This document shows positions 33,071 through 41,703 of a DNA stretch of 64,000 nt, one piece after another (position 1 is the stretch's first letter; the number at the start of each line of letters is the position of its first letter). The notes beneath the pieces were generated by a model. That model searched no databases. It saw only the letters and a list, made by a program, of their open reading frames with translations, and had not been told where the DNA came from. The position numbers and the translations under genes are program-made. The stretch is taken from contig NZ_BRLB01000001.1 in assembly GCF_027923465.1 (NCBI RefSeq), forward strand, positions 434,001-498,000, written 5' to 3'. The stretch comes from Vallitalea longa (GTDB lineage: Bacteria; Bacillota; Clostridia; Lachnospirales; Vallitaleaceae).

Positions 33071-34573
33071 ATGATAGCCATATACGCCCGTCAATCCATC
33101 GACAAAAAAGACAGCATCTCCATAGAAAGCCAAATAGACTTCTGCAAAAAAGAATTCACCACCGAAGAGTACCGTGTCTACACCGACAAAGGTTTCAGCG
33201 GCAGCAACACCAACCGCCCCCAATTCGAACAAATGCTAAAAGATATCAAACACCAAGATATCTCAAAAGTAATTGTTTATAAGTTAGACCGTATCAGTCG
33301 TTCAATTCTTGACTTTGCTAAGATAATAGAACTGTTCAAAAAGTATCACGTAGAATTCACTAGTGCTACTGAGAAATTTGATACAAGTACACCTATGGGT
33401 AATGCTATGCTTAACATAACTATGGTATTCGCACAGCTGGAACGTGAAACCATCCAGCGACGTATAAAAGACAGCTACTACGCACGAGGCAAAAAAGGCT
33501 TTTTCATGGGAGGCAAAACCCCTTACGGATGTATAAAAGAACAGATTGCAATAGATGGTGTCAAGACTTCAACCTTGAAACCCAATCCTGAAGAATATAA
33601 TGTCCTAATTAAGATATTTGACCTCTACTCTATTTCTGATCTGTCACTAGGTAAGCTTGCTGCATCATTAAACGAAGAAGGCTATAAATCACCTAATGGT
33701 GTCAACTGGGACGGACAGAAACTTCAGAGAATCCTACGTAATCCTGTATACGTGAAAGCTGATGCAGATATATACACATATTTTGAAAACAAAGGCTGTA
33801 AGATTAACAATGACATATCTGAATTCATTGGTACCAATGGTTGCTATCTCTATGGAAAAAGAGATCGTAACGCAAGTAAGTACACGAATATACAAGACCA
33901 CGTTCTATCACTGGCATTACATGAAGGATTCATCAATAGTCATATATGGTTGAGTTGTCAATATAAGCTTGACAGCAATAGACAGATCAAGAATAGCGGA
34001 AAAGGAAAACATTCCTGGTTAAGCGGTCTAGTGAAATGTGGCTACTGTAATTATGCTATGACTGTTAAGACTTACAAAGATTATAAATATCTATCATGCA
34101 CAGGAAGAACAAACTATAAAGTATGTGATAGAAAGCAACGAACTCATTATGTATATGAGATAGAAGACTATGTAAAAAACGAACTCACTAAACAATTAGC
34201 TAACCTAAAGGCTGTCAAACAAGATACTCCAAAAGAAGTCAGTTATGAACTTAACCAGTTGAAATTACAGCTTATCAATATAGATAAACAGATTGACAAT
34301 CTAATCAATCAACTGGCACAAGGTAACGAAGTAATAACTAATTATATCAATAAAAAAATAGTTCAGCTGGATTCAGAAAAAAATGATATACTAGAAGAGA
34401 TAGATAAGCATACTCGAGATGATAAGTTGAGCCAAGAACAGATACTTGATGCAACTAAGGATATCAGTCTCTGGAATGAGCTGACTCTGGAAGAGAAAAA
34501 AAGGATTGCTAGAAGATTCATAAACAAGGTTTTCGTCACTGATGACGTGATTAAGATTGAGTGGAAAAGCTAG
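33071..34573 (+). CDS. Large serine recombinase (integrase of the element)
   Basis: 500 residues from the ATG at 33071 (GAGGTG eight bases upstream). The catalytic domain starts MIAIYARQS with nucleophile S9, and continues SGSNTNRPQFEQML, YKLDRISRS and ITMVFAQLERETIQ. The recombinase domain lies near 155-260, the zinc ribbon is VKCGYCNYAM..LSCTGR..CDRKQ near 320-360, and a coiled coil with a basic tail ends the protein. It integrates by joining attP to attB across a 2-bp core. It ends 19 bases from the right half-site. The first 55 codons and a later patch are rich in C-ending codons, unlike the rest. Confidence 0.95.
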   Translation: MIAIYARQSIDKKDSISIESQIDFCKKEFTTEEYRVYTDKGFSGSNTNRPQFEQMLKDIKHQDISKVIVYKLDRISRSILDFAKIIELFKKYHVEFTSATEKFDTSTPMGNAMLNITMVFAQLERETIQRRIKDSYYARGKKGFFMGGKTPYGCIKEQIAIDGVKTSTLKPNPEEYNVLIKIFDLYSISDLSLGKLAASLNEEGYKSPNGVNWDGQKLQRILRNPVYVKADADIYTYFENKGCKINNDISEFIGTNGCYLYGKRDRNASKYTNIQDHVLSLALHEGFINSHIWLSCQYKLDSNRQIKNSGKGKHSWLSGLVKCGYCNYAMTVKTYKDYKYLSCTGRTNYKVCDRKQRTHYVYEIEDYVKNELTKQLANLKAVKQDTPKEVSYELNQLKLQLINIDKQIDNLINQLAQGNEVITNYINKKIVQLDSEKNDILEEIDKHTRDDKLSQEQILDATKDISLWNELTLEEKKRIARRFINKVFVTDDVIKIEWKS

Positions 34574-34585
34574 TAAATATGCAGG

Positions 34586-35152
34586 TTACAGACTTTGTAA
34601 GTTCATCACCCGTGAGTCAACATCCCATTGGATAGTATAATAATTGCACTCCCTAGCTGTTTCTACCAAAGTATCATTATAATCTCCGAAAGGTGGCCTG
34701 AATAGTTCCATCTCATATCCAGTAAGACTCTTGACCTTTTCATGAGCTCCCATCAATTCTTCTTTTATGCCTTCTTTTGATAATTGAGACATATGTGGAT
34801 GAGTACTTGAATGATTCCCTACGTCATGACCAGCAGCTAATATTTTCTTAACATCATCTGGATATTTTTCAACCCACATACTTACTAGAAAAAATGTGGC
34901 TTTTATATTATATTCATCAAGTATTTTAAGTAAATCATCAGTATCATCATTGCCCCAGGCTGCATCAAAACTTATTGCAACCTTGCTTTCCTCTGTATCA
35001 ACACAATATATGGGCAATGATTTTTTGCTAGTGGACATTGTAGTTATTGTTTTTTCAATCAGCATATTACTAAGCATCATTATCGCTAATATAATCAATA
35101 ATATACCTATAAATCTTATCAATAGCTTCCTATTAAGACGTGTTCTAATCAT
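34586..35152 (-). pseudogene. 5' part of the polysaccharide deacetylase gene (PdaB-like)
   Basis: 188 codons. One N-terminal membrane anchor (LIRFIGILLIILAIMMLSNML), then the NodB fold: KVAISFDAAWGNDDT, ATFFLVSMWVEKYPDDVKK, GHDVGNHSSTHPHMSQ (metal histidines) and LFRPPFGDYND. It reads QWDVD up to the core and then enters the element as SRVMNLQSL and a stop. The rest (SLDWK..LFHND..) lies at 18911-19151. Restored length is 258 residues, the size of PdaB-type sporulation deacetylases; VDSLDWK is typical of that group. As assembled the gene is broken. Confidence 0.9.
34593..34618. other. Attachment site at the right end of the element
   Basis: Element half-site 34593-34616 (CTTTGTAAGTTCATCACC..TGAG), then core TC at 34617-34618, then the chromosomal arm (AACATCCCATTGG). 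Complement of 19152-19177: only the TC is shared in direct orientation, while the half-sites are inverted copies with two mismatches. Confidence 0.85.
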
Positions 35153-35236
35153 AATCTATCACACTTCATATAAAATCTTTATTATATTCTATTCCTATTA
35201 TAATGAAAAAATTAATAAAAGTGAATATCAATAGGA

Positions 35237-36403
35237 TTATAATAGCTCTAACTGTTCTGTTTCTTGTAATCTATAAACAGATAAAGGTGATTTTTCTTTT
35301 AAATAAGCCATGTTAATATGACGCTCATTAGTCATAATCTGTCTTTCCCCTCCAACAGCATCTCTTAATCTACAACTATACACTATAGGAAAATAATCAG
35401 AAATGAATTTCCCCTGAGCATGAGCAGTTAATGCAATAATCTGAAATCCTAACTTTTCAGCTATAAAAAATACTGGTTCCAGAACATGCTTGCTAGAAGC
35501 TTTCCCAAACGGATTATCTAGAATAACTGTACGATTATTCTTTTGGCTTATGTTCAGGTGTTGTTTCTTCTCTGCTAGATAGTTAAGAATCCCTAAGAAC
35601 AGAGTCATATTTTTACTCCATCTTTCTCCTCCTGACCATTTATTTGAACTTTCCCATGACATAGGAACTTTAGTTATCTTCATATCATTTGTGACCTTAC
35701 GGCATTTTATCTTGATTGATTTATCTTTTAATACTACATTCAATAAATTTTTTATACTTAATTTTTTTTCAATTAATCGACGAATTGACACTTCGTCACT
35801 ACTATTTTCTATTTCTCTATCAAATTCATCAATAATAATATCAATATATTTTCTTAATTCCTCTTTCCCCTCTGCTACTTTTATTGTATAAACAATAGTT
35901 TTTGCCATATTTTTTTGGTATTCTATAAGATCTTTGTACTCGTTTTTATTTTTTATACCATTTACAGCCATTCCTCTTAATCTGCTGTCATTAATATGTA
36001 GATTGCAATAATCAATAAAAGCTTCTCGACTTAATTTAATTCTATTGTATTTTCTATCGCATTCATTTTTGTCAGATTCCAATTCTTGACTAAGTCCTTT
36101 CATTATTTCTATCATCTGGTAATTAAAATCTAACAATATTTGTTCTGCTAATACTTCAGTCTTAATAGTCTCACTGAGAAAATTATGTTTTGCGTTTTCA
36201 ACTTGAAATTTATTATTAACATTTTCTAACAGATCTGTTCTTGCGATAATATTATCAAATTCTCTATTAATATTTGTTTCTAGTTTTTTAATTTCTAGCT
36301 TTTCTACTTTTAGTAATTGTGGTATATCATTAATATCAATATTAAATTCACAAGGAGATTTATCTTCTTTTATCAATTCATTAGTAGTTCTTCCTTTTTC
36401 CAT
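35237..36403 (-). CDS. jetC: JetC, C-terminal half (SMC-like ATPase head)
   Basis: 388 codons. Ascending coiled coil, then the ABC signature NKWSGGERWSKNMTLFLG and Walker B NRTVILDNPFGKASS, then the C-terminal SMC head (IIALTAHAQGKF). It lacks a Walker A, which is in the preceding frame. Its ATG overlaps that frame by 31 bases in the -1 frame, has no Shine-Dalgarno, and is directly preceded in frame by TAA. It therefore looks like the second half of one JetC rather than a separate gene. The two halves may be joined by frameshifting, made separately, or be the result of a mutation. Confidence 0.85.
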   Translation of the reverse strand: MEKGRTTNELIKEDKSPCEFNIDINDIPQLLKVEKLEIKKLETNINREFDNIIARTDLLENVNNKFQVENAKHNFLSETIKTEVLAEQILLDFNYQMIEIMKGLSQELESDKNECDRKYNRIKLSREAFIDYCNLHINDSRLRGMAVNGIKNKNEYKDLIEYQKNMAKTIVYTIKVAEGKEELRKYIDIIIDEFDREIENSSDEVSIRRLIEKKLSIKNLLNVVLKDKSIKIKCRKVTNDMKITKVPMSWESSNKWSGGERWSKNMTLFLGILNYLAEKKQHLNISQKNNRTVILDNPFGKASSKHVLEPVFFIAEKLGFQIIALTAHAQGKFISDYFPIVYSCRLRDAVGGERQIMTNERHINMAYLKEKSPLSVYRLQETEQLELL

Positions 36404-39400
36404 TTATGTTTACTAATAATCTTATTTATTTTATTAATTTTATTGTTCACCAATTTTATTTCTTTACTGATCTCTTTTATTGTAATTATGAGTTTTTCGA
36501 TTTCTTCTTCATTATAGACATTTAATAGTTCTAATGGGAAGTCTGCTTCTTTTGATTTATAATCTGCACTTCTTGTGTTTTCACTGAGATTCTCTTCTTC
36601 TCTCATTAGATTATCAGAAATAGCACTTCTATTGAAATTTAATCCTCTTAATCTATCTTTTATACTTTTTCTTGATTCACATAAAACTTCAAGGGTCATA
36701 TTTGAATAATTTACATCACTATTTTTAATTTCTCTATATAATTCATTATCAATTATGATAGCTTTTCTGTTATCTAATTTAGATATAGCAGTATTAATAT
36801 CATCAATTATATCTTGAATCTTATCAAATTCCATTTGTAATAGTTTTTTATCATTTTTATAAGTCTGTAATAATTTATTATTAGATTTATAAGCCTTCAA
36901 TTTAGTATTTTTATCATTATTTTTATTGTTAAAATCGATTGCCCTAGTTACACACTCTTCATTAATTCGAATCTCCTGCATATATTTTTCTTTTTCATTA
37001 TCAATATTTACTACATCTTTACTACACTGATTAATTATATTATTTATCATTTCTTCTTTTTCTTTGAGACTAATTAGTTTCTGTTCTGAATCACTTATGT
37101 TTTTTTCCAATTCACTTATTTGTTCATATGGGTAAGTAATAAAAAAATCCTTAGCATGCTTAAGAACATCGTTACAAGATATGTATTCTTGTTCATTTTG
37201 TTTTCTAATGCTTTCAGTTTCTTTTGCTAATTTCTCATTAACTGATTTCCATTCGATAAATTCACTTCTAGATATATTATCAATCCATATGCTTGGAAAA
37301 ACTGGTTTATCTTCTTTTATGTTATTACTCTCGTCATTATAATTCATATATGACTTTATTTGGTCAAGTGTCTTAATGAATATTGGATACATCAATTCTC
37401 TTTTATAAGACTCTACCTTTTTTTCTACTACTGGCTTATCTTTACCAGTTGTTATAATGGTAATTGCCCAATATGGATACTTGTCAAATAATATATCTTT
37501 CGTAAAATTACCATCATTAATAAGGGATTGTAAATATTGGCTTCCAATAGTTATATATCCTATTTTATTTTTAAGACTATTGACTATTTTCTCCATAACA
37601 GGTTCTGCACAAAAAACATCCATATTTTCATATAGATCTTGCAACCTTTTACTAATACGTTCTTTCAATAATGATTTTTCCTTATTATCGTTCAGTAACC
37701 TTTGTTTTTCAATTAATCTCTGTAATATACTCTCTTCTTTTAAATATATATTAGAATGGGTATTGATATATTGTCCATGCTCTATTAGTTCTTGATACAA
37801 TTTTTCTTCTTCTTGTCTTTGTTGATTTAACTCTCTTTTATTTTCTTCAAGTTCCAATTTAGTAGAATAATAATTTTCTTTAGTTTGTTCTCTTTGCACT
37901 CTTTTATTTCCAATTTCAGTATTTAGTTCTTTCTTTTCTCTTATAATATCTAGCATTTTATTTTCAAGTTCTGTAAGTCTAGTTTTCCAATCGTGTATAC
38001 ATCCATTGATATTATTAGTATCCAATGGTAATGACATTGTATCGGCGATTTGCTGCATATTTTTTTCTAGCATCTCGATTTGAGCTTCTATCCTATGGAT
38101 TTCTTCTTTTACTTTATCCTCTTTCAATATAATTGAATCCATTTTGCTATTAATCTGACTATATTCTCTATCATACGTTTCTTTCTGTGCTATTAATTGT
38201 TGCTTATCTTTTATAATAATTTGAAGTTCATTTTCATAATAGCCTTTTATATTACTACTATTTAATTCCAGCTTATCTTCCAATTCTGAAATAGATATAT
38301 CCTTTTCAAACTCCTTCAATTTCTTTTTGAAAAAATCTATTTTTTCAATATTAATTTTTATTTTATTTTGCAATTTAGTCCATTCAATATTTTGTTTTCT
38401 CGATTTTAATTTGTTTATTTGTTCCTTATATTTTGATAATAATTTTTCTTCAATATCTAATTTATCGGATTCTTCTTTTAACTGCTCATCAAGAAGTAAA
38501 ATATTATAGGATAAATCTTTTTGATTATACTCATCTTTTCTATTTATGAGTTTTTCTTTTCGGTCTATATTTTGTTTTTTATTATCTTCATTTTCTTCTG
38601 TAAGATTTATTAGATATCTATTAAGGGTTTTAGCTTTTGACTTATTATCATCGTATGTTTTTAGACAATCATCATAATCTTTGAATTCTCTGATAAAATC
38701 ATCTATATGTTCTTTCACGTTCTTACTTTCTGTTATTTTTTCTTGCAGATATTTATTCTTCTTGAAATGATCCCTTTGTTTTTCAAATGTATCAACAAAT
38801 CCTTTCGCCTGATTTCCTTCAATGGCTTCTTCTACTACTGGTATCAAAAGATTATTTAATAAAGCAGTTGTTGTCTTGCATTGATTAAAAAATTCATCTA
38901 CATTACCCTCACTACTGTTAATCAATGCTATTTTACGCCATTCCGAAGGAACAATTTTAAAATGTTCTTCTATATAGCCCCCATATTCATTAATACCATC
39001 AAAAACTTTTGCTTGTATGCATTTATTGTTCATACGATGATAGTATTCAGATATCTCCCCTTTACTAGATGGTCGTTTCTTTCCATTTTGCTGCATTATA
39101 GAAAAGGGTATTTTTTCTATATCATTTTCACTTTTACCACTATATTCATATACATATTTTACTGAACCTAGCATGTTTTTCTCAATGAATAAACTAGTAG
39201 CTGTTATTGCATATCTTCTAGGATGTTCATTAATTATCCATTCAATTGCAATATGTGCTGGTCCACTTTCTAGAGACAATGTATCTTTGATTTTTCTGTT
39301 TGCCATATCAATATGAGGAATGATAGCTTGAATTGCCGTTTGGATAAAAACAGTTTTACCTCCACCATTTTCTAATAGAATAGCTCCATTCTGACCATCA

Positions 39401-39483
39401 AAATCGAAAATCATATCATTGTATCTCTTTGCTCCATTTTCATATATTACGTTTGTGAATCTTATCTTTGAAATTGCGGGCAT
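36373..39483 (-). CDS. jetC: JetC, N-terminal half (SMC-like ATPase)
   Basis: 1,036 residues from the ATG at 39483 (AGGAGG six bases upstream, right behind jetB). The head begins MPAISKIRFTNVIYENGAKR, with Walker A in GAILLENGGGKTVFIQ, followed by some 900 residues of coiled coil with a hinge-like interruption (KYPYWAITIITTGKDKPVV). It ends WKKEELLMN-stop just before the Walker B half. JetC is the loop-extruding motor of the Wadjet plasmid-restriction complex. Together with the C-terminal half it would give about 1,420 residues. A GGAAAAAGG run lies in the 31-base overlap. Confidence 0.88.
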   Translation of the reverse strand: MPAISKIRFTNVIYENGAKRYNDMIFDFDGQNGAILLENGGGKTVFIQTAIQAIIPHIDMANRKIKDTLSLESGPAHIAIEWIINEHPRRYAITATSLFIEKNMLGSVKYVYEYSGKSENDIEKIPFSIMQQNGKKRPSSKGEISEYYHRMNNKCIQAKVFDGINEYGGYIEEHFKIVPSEWRKIALINSSEGNVDEFFNQCKTTTALLNNLLIPVVEEAIEGNQAKGFVDTFEKQRDHFKKNKYLQEKITESKNVKEHIDDFIREFKDYDDCLKTYDDNKSKAKTLNRYLINLTEENEDNKKQNIDRKEKLINRKDEYNQKDLSYNILLLDEQLKEESDKLDIEEKLLSKYKEQINKLKSRKQNIEWTKLQNKIKINIEKIDFFKKKLKEFEKDISISELEDKLELNSSNIKGYYENELQIIIKDKQQLIAQKETYDREYSQINSKMDSIILKEDKVKEEIHRIEAQIEMLEKNMQQIADTMSLPLDTNNINGCIHDWKTRLTELENKMLDIIREKKELNTEIGNKRVQREQTKENYYSTKLELEENKRELNQQRQEEEKLYQELIEHGQYINTHSNIYLKEESILQRLIEKQRLLNDNKEKSLLKERISKRLQDLYENMDVFCAEPVMEKIVNSLKNKIGYITIGSQYLQSLINDGNFTKDILFDKYPYWAITIITTGKDKPVVEKKVESYKRELMYPIFIKTLDQIKSYMNYNDESNNIKEDKPVFPSIWIDNISRSEFIEWKSVNEKLAKETESIRKQNEQEYISCNDVLKHAKDFFITYPYEQISELEKNISDSEQKLISLKEKEEMINNIINQCSKDVVNIDNEKEKYMQEIRINEECVTRAIDFNNKNNDKNTKLKAYKSNNKLLQTYKNDKKLLQMEFDKIQDIIDDINTAISKLDNRKAIIIDNELYREIKNSDVNYSNMTLEVLCESRKSIKDRLRGLNFNRSAISDNLMREEENLSENTRSADYKSKEADFPLELLNVYNEEEIEKLIITIKEISKEIKLVNNKINKINKIISKHKWKKEELLMN

Positions 39484-39484
39484 A

Positions 39485-40210
39485 CTATTCCTCCTCATTC
39501 TCCAACTGGTAAATAACATCTAAAATTCCTCTATTATATTCATATTCCATAAAATACTTACCAACAATAGCTTTTGTTTTCTCTGTCAATTCAAGTTCAT
39601 CACGTCCTATTTCTTTTATCAATTTTTGGTCAAGCATAAACTTTTTAACAATAGTCATAAATCCCATACGACTTACAGTCTTAGCTGTCTGTTTTCTAAC
39701 TCCCTCTTTAATATTATCCATAGCTTCCCATTTTTTCAGGATGCCTATCCAATTATATTCATTCTCTTGTTCTAAGCTTATAAGAGTTTCCTCATCAACT
39801 TGATTAAGACTATCCATACGCTTGTTCATACTGTCAAGCCAATCATTTATAGTAATGAAATCTCTTGTAGAATTAGCTGATTGGTAACTATCATAGAACT
39901 CCCCTATAAAAATAATAATAGCAACATACATAAGATAAATATCCATGTTGAGAGTTTTTGCAGGAAAATATATTCTTTTGATATCACTATTAGTTATATG
40001 ATATATTGAGTTTTTAGTCAAAGGAACTAAATAAATATAATAGGCGGCAGTAACCACCGTACAATCTACCTCATTGGCAAATTCCATGACTAGGCTTCTT
40101 ACGATTTCGTCTGTAAAGAATTTATTGCAATCAGTTTTTAATACTTCACCTTCAGCATTTAATTTTGAAAATATTTTGAATGCTTGAGTTATAAGTTCGT
40201 GGTTAATCAT
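39485..40210 (-). CDS. jetB: JetB (MukE/MksE-like kleisin partner)
   Basis: 241 residues from the ATG at 40210, placed seven bases after the GGGGGG of the preceding gene; the ATG at 40216 is too close to it. Winged-helix-rich, soluble: VRSLVMEFANEVDCTVVTAAYYIYLVP, then NWIGILKKWEAMDN and a final wHTH (GFMTIVKKFMLDQKLI). The DUF6063 type corresponds to JetB of Wadjet. It overlaps jetA by eight bases and touches jetC, so the three are co-translated. It bridges JetA and JetC in the complex. Confidence 0.85.
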   Translation of the reverse strand: MINHELITQAFKIFSKLNAEGEVLKTDCNKFFTDEIVRSLVMEFANEVDCTVVTAAYYIYLVPLTKNSIYHITNSDIKRIYFPAKTLNMDIYLMYVAIIIFIGEFYDSYQSANSTRDFITINDWLDSMNKRMDSLNQVDEETLISLEQENEYNWIGILKKWEAMDNIKEGVRKQTAKTVSRMGFMTIVKKFMLDQKLIKEIGRDELELTEKTKAIVGKYFMEYEYNRGILDVIYQLENEEE

Positions 40211-41696
40211 CTTCATTCCCCCCTAAGACTATTAACATATTTCTTACATAATAATTTCCGTCATAAGTTATTTCTTCTTTTAATTCAGTTGCTGTTATCA
40301 TACTACCTATATCTATAAGTTTTTCAAAAGCTAATTTAAAAACATGCTCTCTACTGTTTACAATATCCAATATATTTAAAGGAGATAATTGATGGAGTAT
40401 AATAAAGAAATCATAAAATTCTCTGGTACTGAACAATGGATTCTTACTGGATTTAATTATATCTTTTAGCGTAAAAGTATTTATATCTTTAATAATCAAT
40501 AATAGCTCTTCAACAATATATGCATACACCCTTTGCTGTTCAACTAAAGTTTCACTTAATTCCCTATCTTCATCAACATCTATATAACTATCATTTTTCA
40601 TCTGTTCCTCAGTTTTTCTGATCTTCTGCTTTGCAAATACTGTAAGTGGTGACCAAGTATAATAATTCTTTAATCTTAAGAAAGGGCTAGCCAATATTTT
40701 ACCACTTTCAAAAGGTAATGGTACATTCATATATTTTCTTGTTATTTCCTGATCAAAATTAAATGATGTTAATCCAACGAAATAAAGGGATTCAGTCGCA
40801 GATTCAAGTGCAGTGGTTTTTAATTCAATACTTTCTTTTAATAATGTTGTATGTATATAATGTACTTTTGCAAGTTCATTGTCTATTTTTATTATTTGAA
40901 TTAAAGCAGATTTTTCTTTTTTTGTCTGCTTAATATAATCATTCAATCTATTTTGGGTATCCCTAATGAAATCCATCAATTCTTCAAATTCTTCGTGTTC
41001 TCTTGTAAGTCTCCTATTTATATCACCAATTAATTCTTTATATCTTTCGTAAGTTTCATCAGATATAATATTCCTTTGTATGTCATGTTTTATATTATGT
41101 ATCTTATCTTTTATACTGTTAACATTAATTCTCATTTCATCAATTTGTCTTAATGCACTGGAAAATTCACCTTTTTCCAATTGCTTCCTTAACAACAACT
41201 GACTTATGGATATTTGAAATTCACTATAATATTCTTTGGTTGCGAATATAAGCTCTAACCCCTGTTCATCCAAAACATAATATTGGATGTTATTAGTACT
41301 GTCCCATGAATCTGCTTTCAGTATAGAATAATCTACATAATCCAATTCCTTAGTTTCATAATTATAGAATTCTCTTCTGTTTCTTTTACCAGATGAAGGT
41401 CGAAAAACATCTATAATGCTCTTACTTATTTCAATAAAACCTGCTTGATCCAATTTCATTTTATTAAAAGATACTTCTTGTAGGTAATCAGCTAATTCCA
41501 TAATACCTATTTTTTTATTTCTTATAAGCATATTTTCAAAGAAAAACATTAGAGTCAATAATCCTAGGCCAAAAAAATCTATAGTATTTCCTGCCCTATC
41601 TTTTTTCTGTTTTTTTTCCAAACGATATAGGCAGTCAAATAATGCCACCCTTTCTATTCGATCTCTATATCCTTTTGTTACATTCCTATAATCCAT
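40203..41696 (-). CDS. jetA: JetA (MukF/MksF-like kleisin)
   Basis: 497 residues. An N-terminal winged-helix part (RIERVALFDCLYRLEKKQ, FGLGLLTLMFFFENML) is followed by a central long helix/coiled coil (about 180-300), then a C-terminal domain with LNILDIVNSREHVFKLAF. This matches Wadjet JetA, the kleisin that closes the SMC ring. It starts eight bases after jetD (AAAGGATGA gives both the jetD stop and a ribosome site). Confidence 0.87.
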   Translation of the reverse strand: MDYRNVTKGYRDRIERVALFDCLYRLEKKQKKDRAGNTIDFFGLGLLTLMFFFENMLIRNKKIGIMELADYLQEVSFNKMKLDQAGFIEISKSIIDVFRPSSGKRNRREFYNYETKELDYVDYSILKADSWDSTNNIQYYVLDEQGLELIFATKEYYSEFQISISQLLLRKQLEKGEFSSALRQIDEMRINVNSIKDKIHNIKHDIQRNIISDETYERYKELIGDINRRLTREHEEFEELMDFIRDTQNRLNDYIKQTKKEKSALIQIIKIDNELAKVHYIHTTLLKESIELKTTALESATESLYFVGLTSFNFDQEITRKYMNVPLPFESGKILASPFLRLKNYYTWSPLTVFAKQKIRKTEEQMKNDSYIDVDEDRELSETLVEQQRVYAYIVEELLLIIKDINTFTLKDIIKSSKNPLFSTREFYDFFIILHQLSPLNILDIVNSREHVFKLAFEKLIDIGSMITATELKEEITYDGNYYVRNMLIVLGGNEDD

Positions 41697-41703
41697 AAAT
41701 AAT

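Larger units (their letters stand above)
19152..34618. mobile_element. 15.5-kb serine-recombinase integrative element inside a deacetylase gene
   Basis: Bounded by a 2-bp direct repeat (TC) and inverted 24-bp half-sites. Excision removes 15,465 bp and restores a 258-codon polysaccharide deacetylase. The recombinase gene ends 19 bases from the right half-site, the usual position. Contents: an LXG-type toxin and immunity candidates, small membrane proteins, GNAT, cytidine deaminase, an IS605-type insertion and many decayed genes. There are no phage structural, replication or conjugation genes, so it would depend on other elements to move between cells, or serve as a gene-intervening element like skin. 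Confidence 0.88.

Noticed and set aside
19152-34618. Prophage
   Set aside because: No capsid, portal, terminase, tail, lysis or replication genes were seen. The content fits an integrative element or gene-intervening element.
36373-36403. Canonical A-AAA-AAG frameshift heptamer in jetC
   Set aside because: The base before AAA-AAG is G, and no strong downstream stem was seen. It stays a possibility, not a call.
38881-39165. Plus-strand ORFs of 60-112 codons opposite jetC, glnN, GH3 and other genes
   Set aside because: They are shadows of long, well-supported genes on the other strand and lack ribosome sites and domains.
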